A DNA stretch of 64,000 nucleotides from Marinospirillum perlucidum. GTDB lineage: Bacteria; Pseudomonadota; Gammaproteobacteria; Pseudomonadales; Halomonadaceae. The translations under genes were made by a program, and so were the position numbers. The notes under the pieces were generated by a model that worked only from the letters and a program-made list of their open reading frames with translations, searched no databases and had not been told where the DNA came from. The stretch covers positions 59,664 to 123,663 of the forward strand of contig NZ_QFWJ01000010.1 in assembly GCF_003336805.1 (NCBI RefSeq), read 5' to 3'. Shown here piece by piece: positions 10,811 to 20,101 of this stretch. The first letter of the stretch is position 1. Every line of letters begins with the position of its first letter.

Positions 10811-11066
10811 CAAACCTGGCTTGAATCAGTTCATCCAGGGCTTGGAGGGCCGCTTCGGCATCCTCACCCTCGGCTTTAAGGGTCATCTGGGTTCCACAGG
10901 GAGCAGCCAGCATCAGCAGTTGCATGATATTGCGGGTATTGGCTGAACGGTCATCCAGGCACAAGTGGGTATCGGCCTGGAATTGCTGGCTCACCTGAAC
11001 CAGACGGGTTGCAGCTCGGGCATGAAGGCCCTTTTTGTTGATCAGAGTGATAGTCTTTTCGGGCAT
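10797..11066 (-). CDS. ptsO: Nitrogen-PTS phosphocarrier protein NPr
   Basis: HPr-like phosphocarrier of the nitrogen-related phosphotransferase system, 89 residues. It passes phosphate from EI-Ntr (PtsP, not in this window) to PtsN. The phosphorylatable histidine is His15 in KKGLHARAA. It follows rapZ by 3 nt and its end overlaps darP. The order ptsN-rapZ-ptsO is the usual rpoN-linked arrangement. Confidence 0.95.
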   Translation of the reverse strand: MPEKTITLINKKGLHARAATRLVQVSQQFQADTHLCLDDRSANTRNIMQLLMLAAPCGTQMTLKAEGEDAEAALQALDELIQARFDEDE

Positions 11067-11069
11067 GAT

Positions 11070-11942
11070 TCAGAGAGGTTTTGGCTGGCTGGAGAGTTCA
11101 CGGTGGCGGGTTTGTACATCCGGGTGTAGCGATTGGAAGTGCTCACCCAGTTTTTCGGCTAGATATACGGAACGGTGCTGGCCACCGGTACAGCCAATGC
11201 TGACGGAGACATAACTGCGGTTGCTGTCGACAAAGCGTGGGAGCCAGTGCTCAACAAACTGGCGAATGTCGTTGAACATTTCCTCGGGCGCTGTGTATTG
11301 ATTAAAAAAGCTTGCCACTTCAGGGTCCAGGCCGGTTTTGCCACGCAGGGAAATCTCCCAGAAGGGGTTGGGCAGGCAGCGCACATCAAAGACCAGATCG
11401 GCATCCAGGGGAACCCCCTTTTTGAATCCGAAAGACTGGAACAATAGGGTGGTGGGCTGGTTGGGTGCCTTGGCTACTTCTCGAGCGATGGTACTACGCA
11501 GTTCATGCACTGAAAGGCGGGTAGTATCCAGAGTCAGCTGGGCCAGACTGGCAACCGGATCGAGTAGCTGCTGTTCTTCATTAATGGCCTCGCTCAGCGA
11601 CAGCTTGCCCTCCCGGGTCAGGGGGTGGCGCCGGCGGGTGGCGGAAAAACGCTCCAGCAGAGTCTTGTCGCTGGCATTCAGGTAGACAACGGTCAGCTCC
11701 ACACCTTCGGCGGTGAGTTCACGCATGATGGTGGGAAAATGATCCAGGTCACGTGAAAGGTTACGTGCATCCACACTGACCGCTACCCGATTGAGATTGG
11801 ATTGCACTCTGGCTTGTTCAGCCAGGGGGATCAGCAGCCCGGCGGGAAGATTGTCTATGGCATAGTAGCCCAGATCTTCCAGGGCATGAAGAGCTGCACT
11901 TTTGCCTGATCCTGAGCGTCCGCTAATAATGACGAGTTGCAT
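11070..11942 (-). CDS. rapZ: RNase adapter protein RapZ
   Basis: P-loop protein of 290 residues. In E. coli it binds the GlmZ small RNA and presents it to RNase E, tuning GlmS and amino-sugar supply for the envelope. Walker A is GRSGSGKS at residues 8-15; the C-terminal domain contains the conserved SIGCTGGQHRSV stretch. It lies between ptsN and ptsO. Confidence 0.95.
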   Translation of the reverse strand: MQLVIISGRSGSGKSAALHALEDLGYYAIDNLPAGLLIPLAEQARVQSNLNRVAVSVDARNLSRDLDHFPTIMRELTAEGVELTVVYLNASDKTLLERFSATRRRHPLTREGKLSLSEAINEEQQLLDPVASLAQLTLDTTRLSVHELRSTIAREVAKAPNQPTTLLFQSFGFKKGVPLDADLVFDVRCLPNPFWEISLRGKTGLDPEVASFFNQYTAPEEMFNDIRQFVEHWLPRFVDSNRSYVSVSIGCTGGQHRSVYLAEKLGEHFQSLHPDVQTRHRELSSQPKPL

Positions 11943-11983
11943 GGGCGCCTCCTTGGTGGTGATCAGGCCGGTAACCGGATGGG

Positions 11984-12439
11984 TCAGGCGTCTTGACCGG
12001 TCAGCAGTCGATAAAGCTGCTCTGGCTGATCCGTTTTGCGCAGAGCCTTGCGCAGGTCATCCTGGGCAAAGGTTTCGGCAAGGTTGGCAAGGGTTTGCAG
12101 ATGGGCCTCATTGGCATCTTCAGGAACCAATAGCAGGAAAATCAAATCCACCGGTTGGCCATCGATAGCATCAAAATCGATCTTGTCCCTCAGGCGGATA
12201 AAGGTGCCTATCGCATCCTTGCAGTGACTGATACGACAATGGGGAAGGGCGACCCCTTCCCCAATGCCGGTACTACCCAGCTTTTCCCTGGCAATCAGTC
12301 TGGAAAAAACTTCTTCACTATCCAGTGCCGGTATCTGTTGGGCGATGAATTTGCTGAAGTACTCCAGAACTCTTTTTTTGCTGCCCCCGGGAACCCCAAA
12401 AAGGGTGCGCTCGAGGGTCAGGATTTCATTTATCTGCAT
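11984..12439 (-). CDS. ptsN: Nitrogen-regulatory EIIA protein PtsN
   Basis: EIIA-Ntr domain protein (151 residues), the output of the nitrogen PTS; in other bacteria it controls potassium transport and sigma-54-linked functions through its phosphorylation state. The active-site histidine is His67 in ALPHCR. It lies 27 nt downstream of hpf and 41 nt upstream of rapZ. Confidence 0.95.
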   Translation of the reverse strand: MQINEILTLERTLFGVPGGSKKRVLEYFSKFIAQQIPALDSEEVFSRLIAREKLGSTGIGEGVALPHCRISHCKDAIGTFIRLRDKIDFDAIDGQPVDLIFLLLVPEDANEAHLQTLANLAETFAQDDLRKALRKTDQPEQLYRLLTGQDA

Positions 12440-12466
12440 GTCAGTGGCTGGGCAGTGGTTGTTGGA

Positions 12467-12772
12467 TTAGTGGGTTGCGCCTTGCTGGCGTGCCTGGTTT
12501 TTTTCCTTGTGCTTGATCAGTTGGCGATCCAGTTTGTCGATCAGCTGGTCAATGGCTGAATACATGTCCTCGGTTTCGCCACTGGCATGGATTTCACCGC
12601 CGGCTACCTTGAGAGTCGCTTCAGCAATCTGGCGCAGCTTGTCGACGGTAAGGGTTACCTGAACATTGGTGATTTGATCGAAATGGCGCTCCAGTTTGGC
12701 AAATTTGGTATCCACATACTCACGCAACGCATCTGTGAGTTCTACGTGATGGCCAGTAATGTTCAGTTGCAT
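12467..12772 (-). CDS. hpf: Ribosome hibernation-promoting factor (short HPF)
   Basis: Small ribosome-associated protein of 101 residues beginning MQLNITGHHVEL, which binds the 30S decoding region and promotes 100S dimers in stationary phase. Residues 1-95 form the HPF/RaiA fold; there is no long C-terminal dimerisation domain, so this is the short form. The start at 12772 is set by a GGAG motif just upstream and by the family N-terminus, although the frame stays open further upstream. It lies between rpoN and ptsN. Confidence 0.93.
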   Translation of the reverse strand: MQLNITGHHVELTDALREYVDTKFAKLERHFDQITNVQVTLTVDKLRQIAEATLKVAGGEIHASGETEDMYSAIDQLIDKLDRQLIKHKEKNQARQQGATH

Positions 12773-12805
12773 AGTGGACTCCTGTTGTCTTTTGTGTGCA
12801 CTTTC

Positions 12806-12833
12806 ATTGTAACGCTTTTTATCGCAAAGCAAA
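12806..12833 (-). promoter_or_regulatory. Possible sigma-70 promoter for hpf
   Basis: On the minus strand, TACAAT (12806-12811) matches the -10 consensus at 5 of 6 positions, with a poor -35 (TTTGCT, 12828-12833) 16 bp upstream. It would start transcription about 30 nt before the hpf ATG and give hpf-ptsN-rapZ-ptsO-darP a promoter separate from rpoN. Confidence 0.3.
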
Positions 12834-12883
12834 GCCCTTATGCAGACGCTGCAAGCATATAAATACCTTGACAAAAATGCCTT

Positions 12884-14383
12884 TTAACGCAGTCGCTTGC
12901 GTTCGCTGGAAGGGGGGATTCCCATGGCTTCACGATACTTGGCGACCGTGCGTCTTGCAATGCGGATGCCCGAATCCGCAAGGAGGCTGGCCAGTTTGCT
13001 ATCGGACAAGGGTTTTTTAGGTGGCTCGGCTGAAATGAGTTTCTTGAGCATGGCGCGAATGGCCGTGGAAGAGGCTTCACCTCCTTCAGCAGTGGACACA
13101 TGACTGGAGAAGAAATATTTCAGCTCGAATATCCCTCGGGGGGTATGGATATATTTTTGCGTCGTGGCACGCGAGACCGTGGATTCATGCATGTCGATGG
13201 CATTGGCGATATCGGCCAGCACCATGGGCTTCATGAACTCTTCGCCTTTTTCCAGGAAATCCTGCTGCACCTCGACGATTTTGCTGCCTACCTTGAGCAG
13301 GGTTTCGCTGCGACTCTGCAGGCTTTTGATCAGCCATTGGGCTTCACGGAAATGGTCCTTGAGGTACTGGTTGGTTTCGCTGGTGTCGGCACGGCGAATC
13401 AGATCGGCATAGTGAGGCTGAACCCTGAGTTTGGGCAGGGTTTCCGGATTGAGCTCAACCCGCCAGCCCTGTTGGGTACGGGTCACCAGCAGGTCGGGGA
13501 TGACGTAGCTGGCAGCTTCGCTTTCAATTGTGTTGCCAGGACGCGGATTGAGTTGCTGGATCAGGGTGATGACTTCATGCAGTTCATCTTCCTGCTTGAG
13601 CTTGAGGCGGCGCATCAGAAAACGGTAATCACGCCCGGCCAGCATTTCCAGATACTGGTCCACCAGGCGTCTGGCAGCAGTCAGGTAGGGCGTCGCTGCA
13701 GGCAGTTGCTCCAGTTGCAGGAGCAGGCATTCACGCAGATCACGTGCGCCAACACCGGCTGGATCAAAACGCTGGATCAGCTTGAGAAGAGCCAGCACTT
13801 CTTCGGGAGTCAGGTCGGCAAACTGCTCATCCTGTGCCTGCAGTGCCTCGCAGATAACCTCTGGTTCTTCGGTCAGATAGCCTTCGGCATTGATGCTGTC
13901 AATCAGGGTTTCGCCGATGATTCGGTCTCTTTCATTATGCAGGCTCAAATTAAGCTGCCAGAGCAGATGGTCAACCAGGCTGGTACTGCTGGTGTCGCGC
14001 TCGTAGGAATCCTGTGCGGCTTCCTGGTAACCGCTGGGCGGAGTGTAGTCGTGGTTATAGACATCATCCCAGGCCGTATCCACGGCCAATTCATCGGGGA
14101 GTCGCTGTTCTTCCCACTGGTTCATTTCCTTGCTGGCTTCATCCTGCTGGGATTCGGCCTTGTTGGCTTCGCGGGTGGAGGTGTCAAAAGGATCGGCTTC
14201 AGCGGGAGCAGCCTGTTCTTCTGCTTCCTCCATTTCCAGCAGGGGGTTGGATTCCAGGGCCTGCTGAATTTCCTGTTGCAAATCCAGCGTGGAAAGCTGG
14301 AGCAGGTAGATCGCTTGTTGTAGCTGGGGGGTAATAACCAGGTTTTGGGAAAGATTAAGCCCAAGGCTGGGTTTCATTGACAT
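12884..14383 (-). CDS. rpoN: RNA polymerase sigma-54 factor
   Basis: Sigma-54 of 499 residues. Region I at the N-terminus is Gln/Leu-rich (LNLSQNLVITPQLQQAIYLL), region II is acidic (about residues 50-130), the core-binding region follows, and the C-terminus has the helix-turn-helix and the RpoN box ARRTVAKYRE that contacts the -24 element. It sits between lptB and hpf, the classical neighbourhood. No convincing -24/-12 promoter was found near it. Confidence 0.97.
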   Translation of the reverse strand: MSMKPSLGLNLSQNLVITPQLQQAIYLLQLSTLDLQQEIQQALESNPLLEMEEAEEQAAPAEADPFDTSTREANKAESQQDEASKEMNQWEEQRLPDELAVDTAWDDVYNHDYTPPSGYQEAAQDSYERDTSSTSLVDHLLWQLNLSLHNERDRIIGETLIDSINAEGYLTEEPEVICEALQAQDEQFADLTPEEVLALLKLIQRFDPAGVGARDLRECLLLQLEQLPAATPYLTAARRLVDQYLEMLAGRDYRFLMRRLKLKQEDELHEVITLIQQLNPRPGNTIESEAASYVIPDLLVTRTQQGWRVELNPETLPKLRVQPHYADLIRRADTSETNQYLKDHFREAQWLIKSLQSRSETLLKVGSKIVEVQQDFLEKGEEFMKPMVLADIANAIDMHESTVSRATTQKYIHTPRGIFELKYFFSSHVSTAEGGEASSTAIRAMLKKLISAEPPKKPLSDSKLASLLADSGIRIARRTVAKYREAMGIPPSSERKRLR

Positions 14384-14471
14384 ACACTAACGACCACTGT
14401 TTAAAACTGGTTAATGGATGGCAAGAGGTTTTTGCTTATCAGCAAATACTGTGCCATTACCTGTCCTCTCT

Positions 14472-15200
14472 TTATATCTTAAATTGCTCGCCGAGGTAAA
14501 CCCTTCTGACATCCGGATGCGATAAAATGGTTTGATCATCGCCCTGGGCAATGATGCTGCCTTCGCTGACGATATAGGCTCTTTCGCAAATTTCCAGGGT
14601 TTCGCGAACGTTATGGTCAGTAATCAGGACACCGATGTTGCGTTGTTGCAGCTGGCGCACGATCCCCATGATTTCGGCCACGGAGATGGGATCAACCCCG
14701 GCGAAGGGTTCATCGAGAAGGATGAAATCGGGTTCTGTGGCCAGGGCGCGGGCGATTTCCACCCGGCGTCTTTCCCCGCCGGACAGGCTCATGCCCTTGT
14801 TTTTGCGAATATGGGTGATGGAAAATTCTTCCAGCAGTTCTTCCAGCAGTTCCTGGCGTCGCCGGGAGGTGAGTTCCTTGCGTAACTCGAGAATGGCGCG
14901 AATATTGTCTTCCACACTGAGCTTGCGGAAAACCGAGGCCTCCTGGGGCAGGTAACCCAGACCGGCCTGGGCCCGGCCATGCATGGGCAGGCGGGTGATA
15001 TCTTCCTCATCCAGCAGGATCTGGCCCCCATCAGCCTTGACCAGCCCCACAATCATGTAGAAGGAGGTGGTCTTGCCGGCACCATTGGGGCCAAGCAGAC
15101 CAACGATTTCACCCTGTTTTACTTCCAGGGAAATGTCCTTGACGACCTGACGTTTCTTGTAACTCTTTTGCAGATGGCGGGCAGCCAGGGTTTTGGCCAT
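14472..15200 (-). CDS. lptB: LPS export ABC transporter ATPase LptB
   Basis: Cytosolic ATPase of the LptB2FGC complex (242 residues), which extracts LPS from the inner membrane. Walker A GPNGAGKT (about residues 37-44), signature [15 protein letters not shown], Walker [11 protein letters not shown] and the switch histidine in ITDHNV are all present. It follows lptA by 2 nt. LptF and LptG are encoded elsewhere, as usual. Confidence 0.96.
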   Translation of the reverse strand: MAKTLAARHLQKSYKKRQVVKDISLEVKQGEIVGLLGPNGAGKTTSFYMIVGLVKADGGQILLDEEDITRLPMHGRAQAGLGYLPQEASVFRKLSVEDNIRAILELRKELTSRRRQELLEELLEEFSITHIRKNKGMSLSGGERRRVEIARALATEPDFILLDEPFAGVDPISVAEIMGIVRQLQQRNIGVLITDHNVRETLEICERAYIVSEGSIIAQGDDQTILSHPDVRRVYLGEQFKI

Positions 15201-15202
15201 GG

Positions 15203-15745
15203 TTATTCCTCTTCCGCATTGGTTTTGGGGGTGAGTATGACTTCAACCCGCGGAGGGTTTTCGCTCTCTGACTCTGCTTGCTCGGCGACCAGATCCTGGG
15301 TCGTCAGGTAGTAGGTTAAACGGTGCCCCTGGAAGATATCTTCACCCTGCTGGAGACGAGCCTGGCCTGTGAGCACCACCTTTTCTTCGCCGGGATGATA
15401 ATCTACCTGTCTGGCCCAGGCTTCAACCTGGGGTTTATTGGGGTCAGGCAGATCGCGCATGTAAGCACGGCCATCCGGGGTTTCGGCAATGGCCTGACTC
15501 AGGCTGCCGTCTTCACTGCGGTAGAGCGTCACCCGCTCGGCGGTGAGCAGCAACTCACCCTGGCTGGCTTCCACGCCACCCTGATAAACCCCTTGCTGGC
15601 TCTGGTTGTCCCATTCCATTCTGGCTGCAGTAACCTTGATGGGGAGGTTTCTGTCTTCAGGCAGGGCGAGAAGGCCGCTGCTGAAAAGTCCGAGGCTGGC
15701 CAGCAAAAACAAGTTTCGAGCCTGGGTAAATAACGGGGTTTTCAT
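15203..15745 (-). CDS. lptA: LPS transport periplasmic bridge protein LptA
   Basis: Periplasmic OstA-like protein, 180 residues, that polymerises head-to-tail to bridge LptC and LptD. An N-terminal signal peptide (hydrophobic [15 protein letters not shown], cleavage after about residue 28) precedes the beta-jellyroll with repeats such as [20 protein letters not shown]. It overlaps the end of lptC by 4 nt, indicating translational coupling. Confidence 0.94.
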   Translation of the reverse strand: MKTPLFTQARNLFLLASLGLFSSGLLALPEDRNLPIKVTAARMEWDNQSQQGVYQGGVEASQGELLLTAERVTLYRSEDGSLSQAIAETPDGRAYMRDLPDPNKPQVEAWARQVDYHPGEEKVVLTGQARLQQGEDIFQGHRLTYYLTTQDLVAEQAESESENPPRVEVILTPKTNAEEE

Positions 15746-16377
15746 GGTGAATCCTGTGGTTGGCGAAGGCTGGTACGCGGGTAGTACAGGGTTTGCACGT
15801 CTTCCAGTAGCTGGATGCGGCCGCTGTCGAGTTCAGCCAGCAGCCCCTGGCCGCGGGTGGTGTTGTTGCTGCCCTGCATCAGGACTTCATCCTGGGTATG
15901 GGCCAGGTCTTCCTGGCTGTTGAGCCAGAGCCGTTGGGTCAGAAATTCCGGGGTTGCCGGATTCTCCGGTTCCTGAGGTTGCAAACGAACCTCTTGCCGC
16001 AAGAGCAGTTGTTGATTCTGCATGAGTTCGCCGACTTGGGCAGTTAAGCGCCAGTGATCGCCCTGAGCTGTCCAGTGGTCAACCTGCAGGTTTTCCGCTT
16101 CTGCCAGTTCTTCTTCCGGATAGTGAGTTACCACTTCGGCATGCAGGGTCTGGTAATGGCGGCCTTGTTCGTCAAAGCGTTGGACGCGGGCCTTTTCCAG
16201 GTAGTAGTCCGGTTCTCCATGGGTTTGCGGCAGTGGAGTGATCGGGCTGGGCTGGGAAGTGTCTCCCAACCAGGCCAGCCAACCACCGAGAGCCACCAGA
16301 GCCAGCAGTGCAAAAAATTTGCGGCTGCTGGATTGCCGCAGAAAAACACCTGTGGACTGCAAGGGAGTCTTTAGCAT
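15742..16377 (-). CDS. lptC: LPS export ABC transporter periplasmic protein LptC
   Basis: Bitopic protein (about 211 residues) that receives LPS from LptB2FG and passes it to LptA. One membrane helix (FFALLALVALGGWLAWLG) near the N-terminus is followed by a beta-jellyroll with YHTLHAE-like motifs (here HYQTLHAEVVTHYPEEE). The start ATG 16375-16377 lies 5 nt after the kdsC stop; an earlier in-frame ATG at 16413 would overlap kdsC and is less likely. Confidence 0.88.
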   Translation of the reverse strand: MLKTPLQSTGVFLRQSSSRKFFALLALVALGGWLAWLGDTSQPSPITPLPQTHGEPDYYLEKARVQRFDEQGRHYQTLHAEVVTHYPEEELAEAENLQVDHWTAQGDHWRLTAQVGELMQNQQLLLRQEVRLQPQEPENPATPEFLTQRLWLNSQEDLAHTQDEVLMQGSNNTTRGQGLLAELDSGRIQLLEDVQTLYYPRTSLRQPQDSP

Positions 16378-16382
16378 CGGCG

Positions 16383-16922
16383 TTACTGGTTGTAGAGATA
16401 ATGGTTGATGCAAGCCTGCCAGTTGCCCTGGGCGGTCATGATCAGATCGGTTAGTTCTCTGACAGCGCCCTGACCACCACTTCTCAGGGTGGTGTAATCA
16501 CTGTGTTGTTGAATATAGTCGGGCGCATTGGCAACTGTGGCACCCAGGCCGGATTTGCGGATCGCGGCCAGGTCGGGGAGATCATCCCCGCAGTAGCTCA
16601 CCTGTTCCCAGCTGTAACCACCTTCTTCAACCAGTTGGGTCAGGGCCGCCAATTTGTCATCCCGTCCTTGAAAGACGCGTTCAATTTTCAGTGCCTTGGC
16701 TCTTTGGCTGACCTGGGCTGAGGTGCGCCCGGTAATAATGGCCACTTCTACACCACTGGCCTGGAGCAATTTGATGCCCAGCCCGTCTTGGGTGTTAAAG
16801 GTTTTGGTTTCACTGCCATCAACATGAAAATAGAGGCTGCCGTCGGTAAGAACGCCATCAACATCCAAGGCCAGCAGGCGTAGAGGGCGTAGTTTTTCTA
16901 GTAGGGCGTTGGATAAATCCAT
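16383..16922 (-). CDS. kdsC: 3-deoxy-D-manno-octulosonate 8-phosphate phosphatase KdsC
   Basis: HAD-family phosphatase (179 residues) that dephosphorylates Kdo-8-phosphate in LPS core synthesis. The nucleophile motif is DVDGVLTDG (about residues 20-28), followed by the ITGR motif and the GDDLPDL magnesium-binding loop. It follows kdsD by 22 nt and precedes lptC. Confidence 0.95.
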   Translation of the reverse strand: MDLSNALLEKLRPLRLLALDVDGVLTDGSLYFHVDGSETKTFNTQDGLGIKLLQASGVEVAIITGRTSAQVSQRAKALKIERVFQGRDDKLAALTQLVEEGGYSWEQVSYCGDDLPDLAAIRKSGLGATVANAPDYIQQHSDYTTLRSGGQGAVRELTDLIMTAQGNWQACINHYLYNQ

Positions 16923-16944
16923 AACATCTCGCTAATAATCGGGT

Positions 16945-17916
16945 TTAAATCACACCGGCTTTCAAAAGGTCGTGCATATTCAGAGCACCAACGACCTGTT
17001 GTTTTGTATCCGTAACCGGCAGAGCATTGATCTGGTTTTCTTCCATCAGATGCACAGCTTCTGCAGCCAGAAGTTCGGGGCTGATAGTTTTGCCACCCCG
17101 GGTCATGACTTGGGTCACCTGGAGGTCGTGAAAGTTCACCTCCTGATCCAGGGTGCGTCTCAGGTCGCCGTCAGTATAAACGCCCAAAAGCTTTTGGTGT
17201 TCATCCAGGATACAGGTAAAACCCAGTCCCTTGCGGGTCATTTCCAGCAAAGCCTCGCGGAGGCTGGCTGAGGCCTGAACCCTGGGGATGGCCTCACCCT
17301 TGTGCATGATATCGGCTACTCTCAACAGCAGGCGGCGACCCAGGCTGCCACCCGGATGCGAGCGGGCGAAATCATCCGGCCCGAAGCCGCGTGCTTCCAG
17401 CAGGGCAATGGCCAGAGCATCACCCAAGACCAGCGCCGCGGTAGTGCTGGAGGTGGGGGCCAGGTTCAGGGGGCAGGCCTCACGCGTGATGCTGGCATTC
17501 AGATGTAGATCCGCTTCTTTGGCCAGAGTTGAATCCGGCGCCCCCGTGATACTGATGACCGGGATGGCCAGACGTTTTAATTGGGGCAGGAGTGAAGTGA
17601 CTTCCTGGGTTTCGCCAGAATTAGAAAGGGCGACCACCAGATCGTTACGGGTCACCATGCCCAGGTCGCCATGGCTGGCTTCACCAGGATGCATGAAAAA
17701 GGAAGGGGTGCCCGTGCTGGCAAGGGTAGCAGCGATCTTGTTACCGATATGGCCGGATTTGCCCATCCCGGTCACGATAACACGCCCGTTGCAGTTTAAA
17801 ATCAGCTCGCAAGCTTTACTGAATTCTGTGTTCAGATGCTGGCTCACTTCCTCCAGGGCTTCCATTTCCAGTTGCAGGGTTCGCTGGGCACTGGCCAGGT
17901 AATCAGTTGCTGTCAT
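16945..17916 (-). CDS. kdsD: Arabinose-5-phosphate isomerase KdsD
   Basis: Converts ribulose-5-phosphate to arabinose-5-phosphate, the first step of Kdo synthesis. About 323 residues: an N-terminal SIS domain with GMGKSGHIG and SNSGET motifs, then two CBS domains ending HDLLKAGVI. The ATG at 17914-17916 is preferred; a GTG at 17937 gives 7 more residues and neither has a strong ribosome-binding site. First gene of the kdsD-kdsC-lptCAB-rpoN block, divergent from the mla operon. Confidence 0.95.
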   Translation of the reverse strand: MTATDYLASAQRTLQLEMEALEEVSQHLNTEFSKACELILNCNGRVIVTGMGKSGHIGNKIAATLASTGTPSFFMHPGEASHGDLGMVTRNDLVVALSNSGETQEVTSLLPQLKRLAIPVISITGAPDSTLAKEADLHLNASITREACPLNLAPTSSTTAALVLGDALAIALLEARGFGPDDFARSHPGGSLGRRLLLRVADIMHKGEAIPRVQASASLREALLEMTRKGLGFTCILDEHQKLLGVYTDGDLRRTLDQEVNFHDLQVTQVMTRGGKTISPELLAAEAVHLMEENQINALPVTDTKQQVVGALNMHDLLKAGVI

Positions 17917-18037
17917 AAGTCGGCTTAAAAACTCCACAAAAGGATCGAGAGGCGCAGGATAAAGGCGGACTTGTATTAGCGCCAGGTTATCTTTAGATTA
18001 TACCTTCTTTTAATCTGGGTTCGTAGTTGAGTGGCCT

Positions 18038-18844
18038 ATGTCCGAAGACGTGGCGGTAGTAGATAACCTGCATTTTTCCCGTGGTGACAAGGTGATTTTT
18101 TCCGGCGTCAATCTGCGTTTGCAGCCTGGCCGGATTACTGCCGTGCTGGGCCCCAGTGGCACCGGGAAAACCACGCTCTTGCGATTGCTGGGCGGCCAGC
18201 TACAACCCGATCAAGGTAGTGTGCGGGTTTTTGGGCAGGAAGTGAGTCGTCTGGATCGCAAAAAGCTCTTTGCCCTGAGGCGAAGAATGGGAATGCTGTT
18301 TCAATCCGGTGCTCTATTCACTGACATGAACGTTTATGACAACGTTGCCTTCCCCTTGCGTGAGCATACCCATCTGCCTGAATCCCTGTTGAGGGATCTG
18401 GTTCTGTTGAAACTGGAAGCGGTGGGTCTGCGAGGTGCCCGCGATCTGATGCCTGCCCAGCTTTCCGGCGGCATGACCCGTCGGGTTGCTCTGGCCAGAG
18501 CGATAGCCCTCGATCCCGAGCTGCTAATGTATGATGAGCCCTTTGTCGGTCAGGACCCAATTTCCATGGGGGTTTTGGTGCAGTTGATCAAACGCTTGAA
18601 CCAGGCTTTGGGGCTGACCTCCGTGATCGTTTCCCACGATATTGCCGAAACCCTTTCCATTGCTGATTATGCTTACATCCTTTCGGGCGGGCAGGTGATA
18701 GCCGAAGGCACTCCCCAACAACTCGAAGCCAGTGAACAAGCCGAAGTGCACCAGTTTGTTGCTGGTCTTCCCGATGGTCCCGTGCCCTTTCATTATCCGG
18801 CAAAAGGTCTGGAACAGGATCTTCTGGGAGGGGGCGATGCTTGA
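18038..18844 (+). CDS. mlaF: Phospholipid ABC transporter ATPase MlaF
   Basis: Cytosolic ATPase (268 residues) of the MlaFEDB complex, which moves phospholipids between the inner membrane and MlaC to keep the outer membrane asymmetric. Walker A GPSGTGKT (about residues 44-51), signature [15 protein letters not shown] and Walker [10 protein letters not shown] are present. Its last codons overlap the start of mlaE by 8 nt. Confidence 0.96.
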   Translation: MSEDVAVVDNLHFSRGDKVIFSGVNLRLQPGRITAVLGPSGTGKTTLLRLLGGQLQPDQGSVRVFGQEVSRLDRKKLFALRRRMGMLFQSGALFTDMNVYDNVAFPLREHTHLPESLLRDLVLLKLEAVGLRGARDLMPAQLSGGMTRRVALARAIALDPELLMYDEPFVGQDPISMGVLVQLIKRLNQALGLTSVIVSHDIAETLSIADYAYILSGGQVIAEGTPQQLEASEQAEVHQFVAGLPDGPVPFHYPAKGLEQDLLGGGDA

Positions 18845-19619
18845 CTGGCTAGCTCGCCTGGGACGTCCGGTTATTCACTTGCTGGCGGCCCTGGGTCGCT
18901 CTGTAATTTTTCTTTTCCAATCCCTGGCCGGGTGGCCCAGATCCTATAAGGCAGTGCAACTCTGGATGCGCCAGGTTTATTCCGTGGGTGTCCTGTCGCT
19001 GATTATTATTCTGGTTTCCGGTCTTTTTATCGGTATGGTGTTGGCGCTCCAAGGCTACACCATCCTGGTGGACTTTGGTGCCGAGCAGGCATTGGGACAG
19101 ATGGTAGCCTTGAGTCTGACCCGTGAGTTGGCCCCCGTGGTGGCGGCACTTCTATTTGCCGGACGGGCTGGTTCGGCCCTCACTGCTGAAATTGGTTTGA
19201 TGAAAGCCACCGAGCAGCTTTCCAGTATGGAGATGATCGGGGTCGACCCCTTGAAGCGAATTGTCGCGCCGCGCCTTTTGGCCGGTTTTTTTGCCCTGCC
19301 GCTGTTATCGATTATTTTTACCATGATCGGTATTGGCGGTGGCTGGCTGGTGGGGGTTGACTGGCTGGGTGTGGATGCCGGTGCCTTCTGGAGCAATATG
19401 CAAGCCTCTGTGGATTTTCAGGCCGACGTCTTGAATGGTTTTATCAAAAGTCTGGTCTTTGCCTGGGTGGTGACCTGGATCGCCGTGTTTCAGGGATATG
19501 ATCTGGTGCCGACTTCAGAAGGCATCAGTCGTGCCACTACCAAAACGGTAGTCTATTCATCGCTGGCGGTTCTGGGTCTGGATTTTATTCTGACCGCTTT
19601 GATGTTCAGTAATCTTTAA
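18837..19619 (+). CDS. mlaE: Phospholipid ABC transporter permease MlaE
   Basis: Inner-membrane permease of the Mla system, 260 residues, equal to the E. coli protein. Start ATG 18837 ([11 protein letters not shown]) lies within the end of mlaF behind a GGGAGGGGG tract that serves as ribosome-binding site. Five or six hydrophobic segments are visible, with the family motif [18 protein letters not shown] (residues about 100-117). Confidence 0.95.
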   Translation: MLDWLARLGRPVIHLLAALGRSVIFLFQSLAGWPRSYKAVQLWMRQVYSVGVLSLIIILVSGLFIGMVLALQGYTILVDFGAEQALGQMVALSLTRELAPVVAALLFAGRAGSALTAEIGLMKATEQLSSMEMIGVDPLKRIVAPRLLAGFFALPLLSIIFTMIGIGGGWLVGVDWLGVDAGAFWSNMQASVDFQADVLNGFIKSLVFAWVVTWIAVFQGYDLVPTSEGISRATTKTVVYSSLAVLGLDFILTALMFSNL

Positions 19620-19634
19620 CCAAGGAGTCGAGGC

Positions 19635-20099
19635 ATGCAAAATCAGCGCAGGATGGAGGTGGCCGTGGGAGCCTTTATGCTCCTGGGTGTTCTGGCACTG
19701 GTATTTATGGCGTTGAAAGTCAGTGGCCTGGCCTGGGAAACCTCTAACAAAACCTTTCAGGTTGAAGCCTATTTTGGGGATATCGGCGGGCTAAAGGAAA
19801 GATCCAAGGTGACTCTGGCCGGGGTCACCGTGGGTCGGGTTGCCCGTATCGAACTGGACCAGCAGTGGTTTGAAGCCCGCGTGCTTCTGGAGTTGGATGA
19901 ATCCCTGCAGGGCAAACTGAGCAAGGATACCGCTGCCGCCATTCAGACGGCTGGTCTGCTGGGTGATAACTACATCAGTCTGACACCGGGGATCGAGGAA
20001 GCCACTCTGGCTGCAGGCGACACCCTGAGGGATACCCAGTCGGCACTGATTCTGGAAGATTTGATTAATCAATTTATAACCCGCTCGACTCAGGATTAA
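19635..20099 (+). CDS. mlaD: MCE-domain phospholipid transport protein MlaD
   Basis: Bitopic protein of 154 residues with one N-terminal membrane helix (VAVGAFMLLGVLALVFMAL) and a single MCE domain (about residues 40-120, with GGLKERSKVTLAGVTVGRV). MlaD hexamers form the channel between MlaE and MlaC. It follows mlaE by 15 nt behind an AAGGAG site. Confidence 0.95.
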   Translation: MQNQRRMEVAVGAFMLLGVLALVFMALKVSGLAWETSNKTFQVEAYFGDIGGLKERSKVTLAGVTVGRVARIELDQQWFEARVLLELDESLQGKLSKDTAAAIQTAGLLGDNYISLTPGIEEATLAAGDTLRDTQSALILEDLINQFITRSTQD

Positions 20100-20101
20100 C
20101 C

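Noticed and set aside
13100..14323. Open frame of about 407 codons on the plus strand opposite rpoN
   Set aside because: It lies wholly antisense to a well-conserved rpoN, has no family resemblance and reflects codon bias of the true gene.
14418..14435. Sigma-54-like site TGGCA...TTTTTGCT near rpoN
   Set aside because: The GG-to-GC spacing is about 2 bp too long for a -24/-12 promoter and it faces no plus-strand gene.
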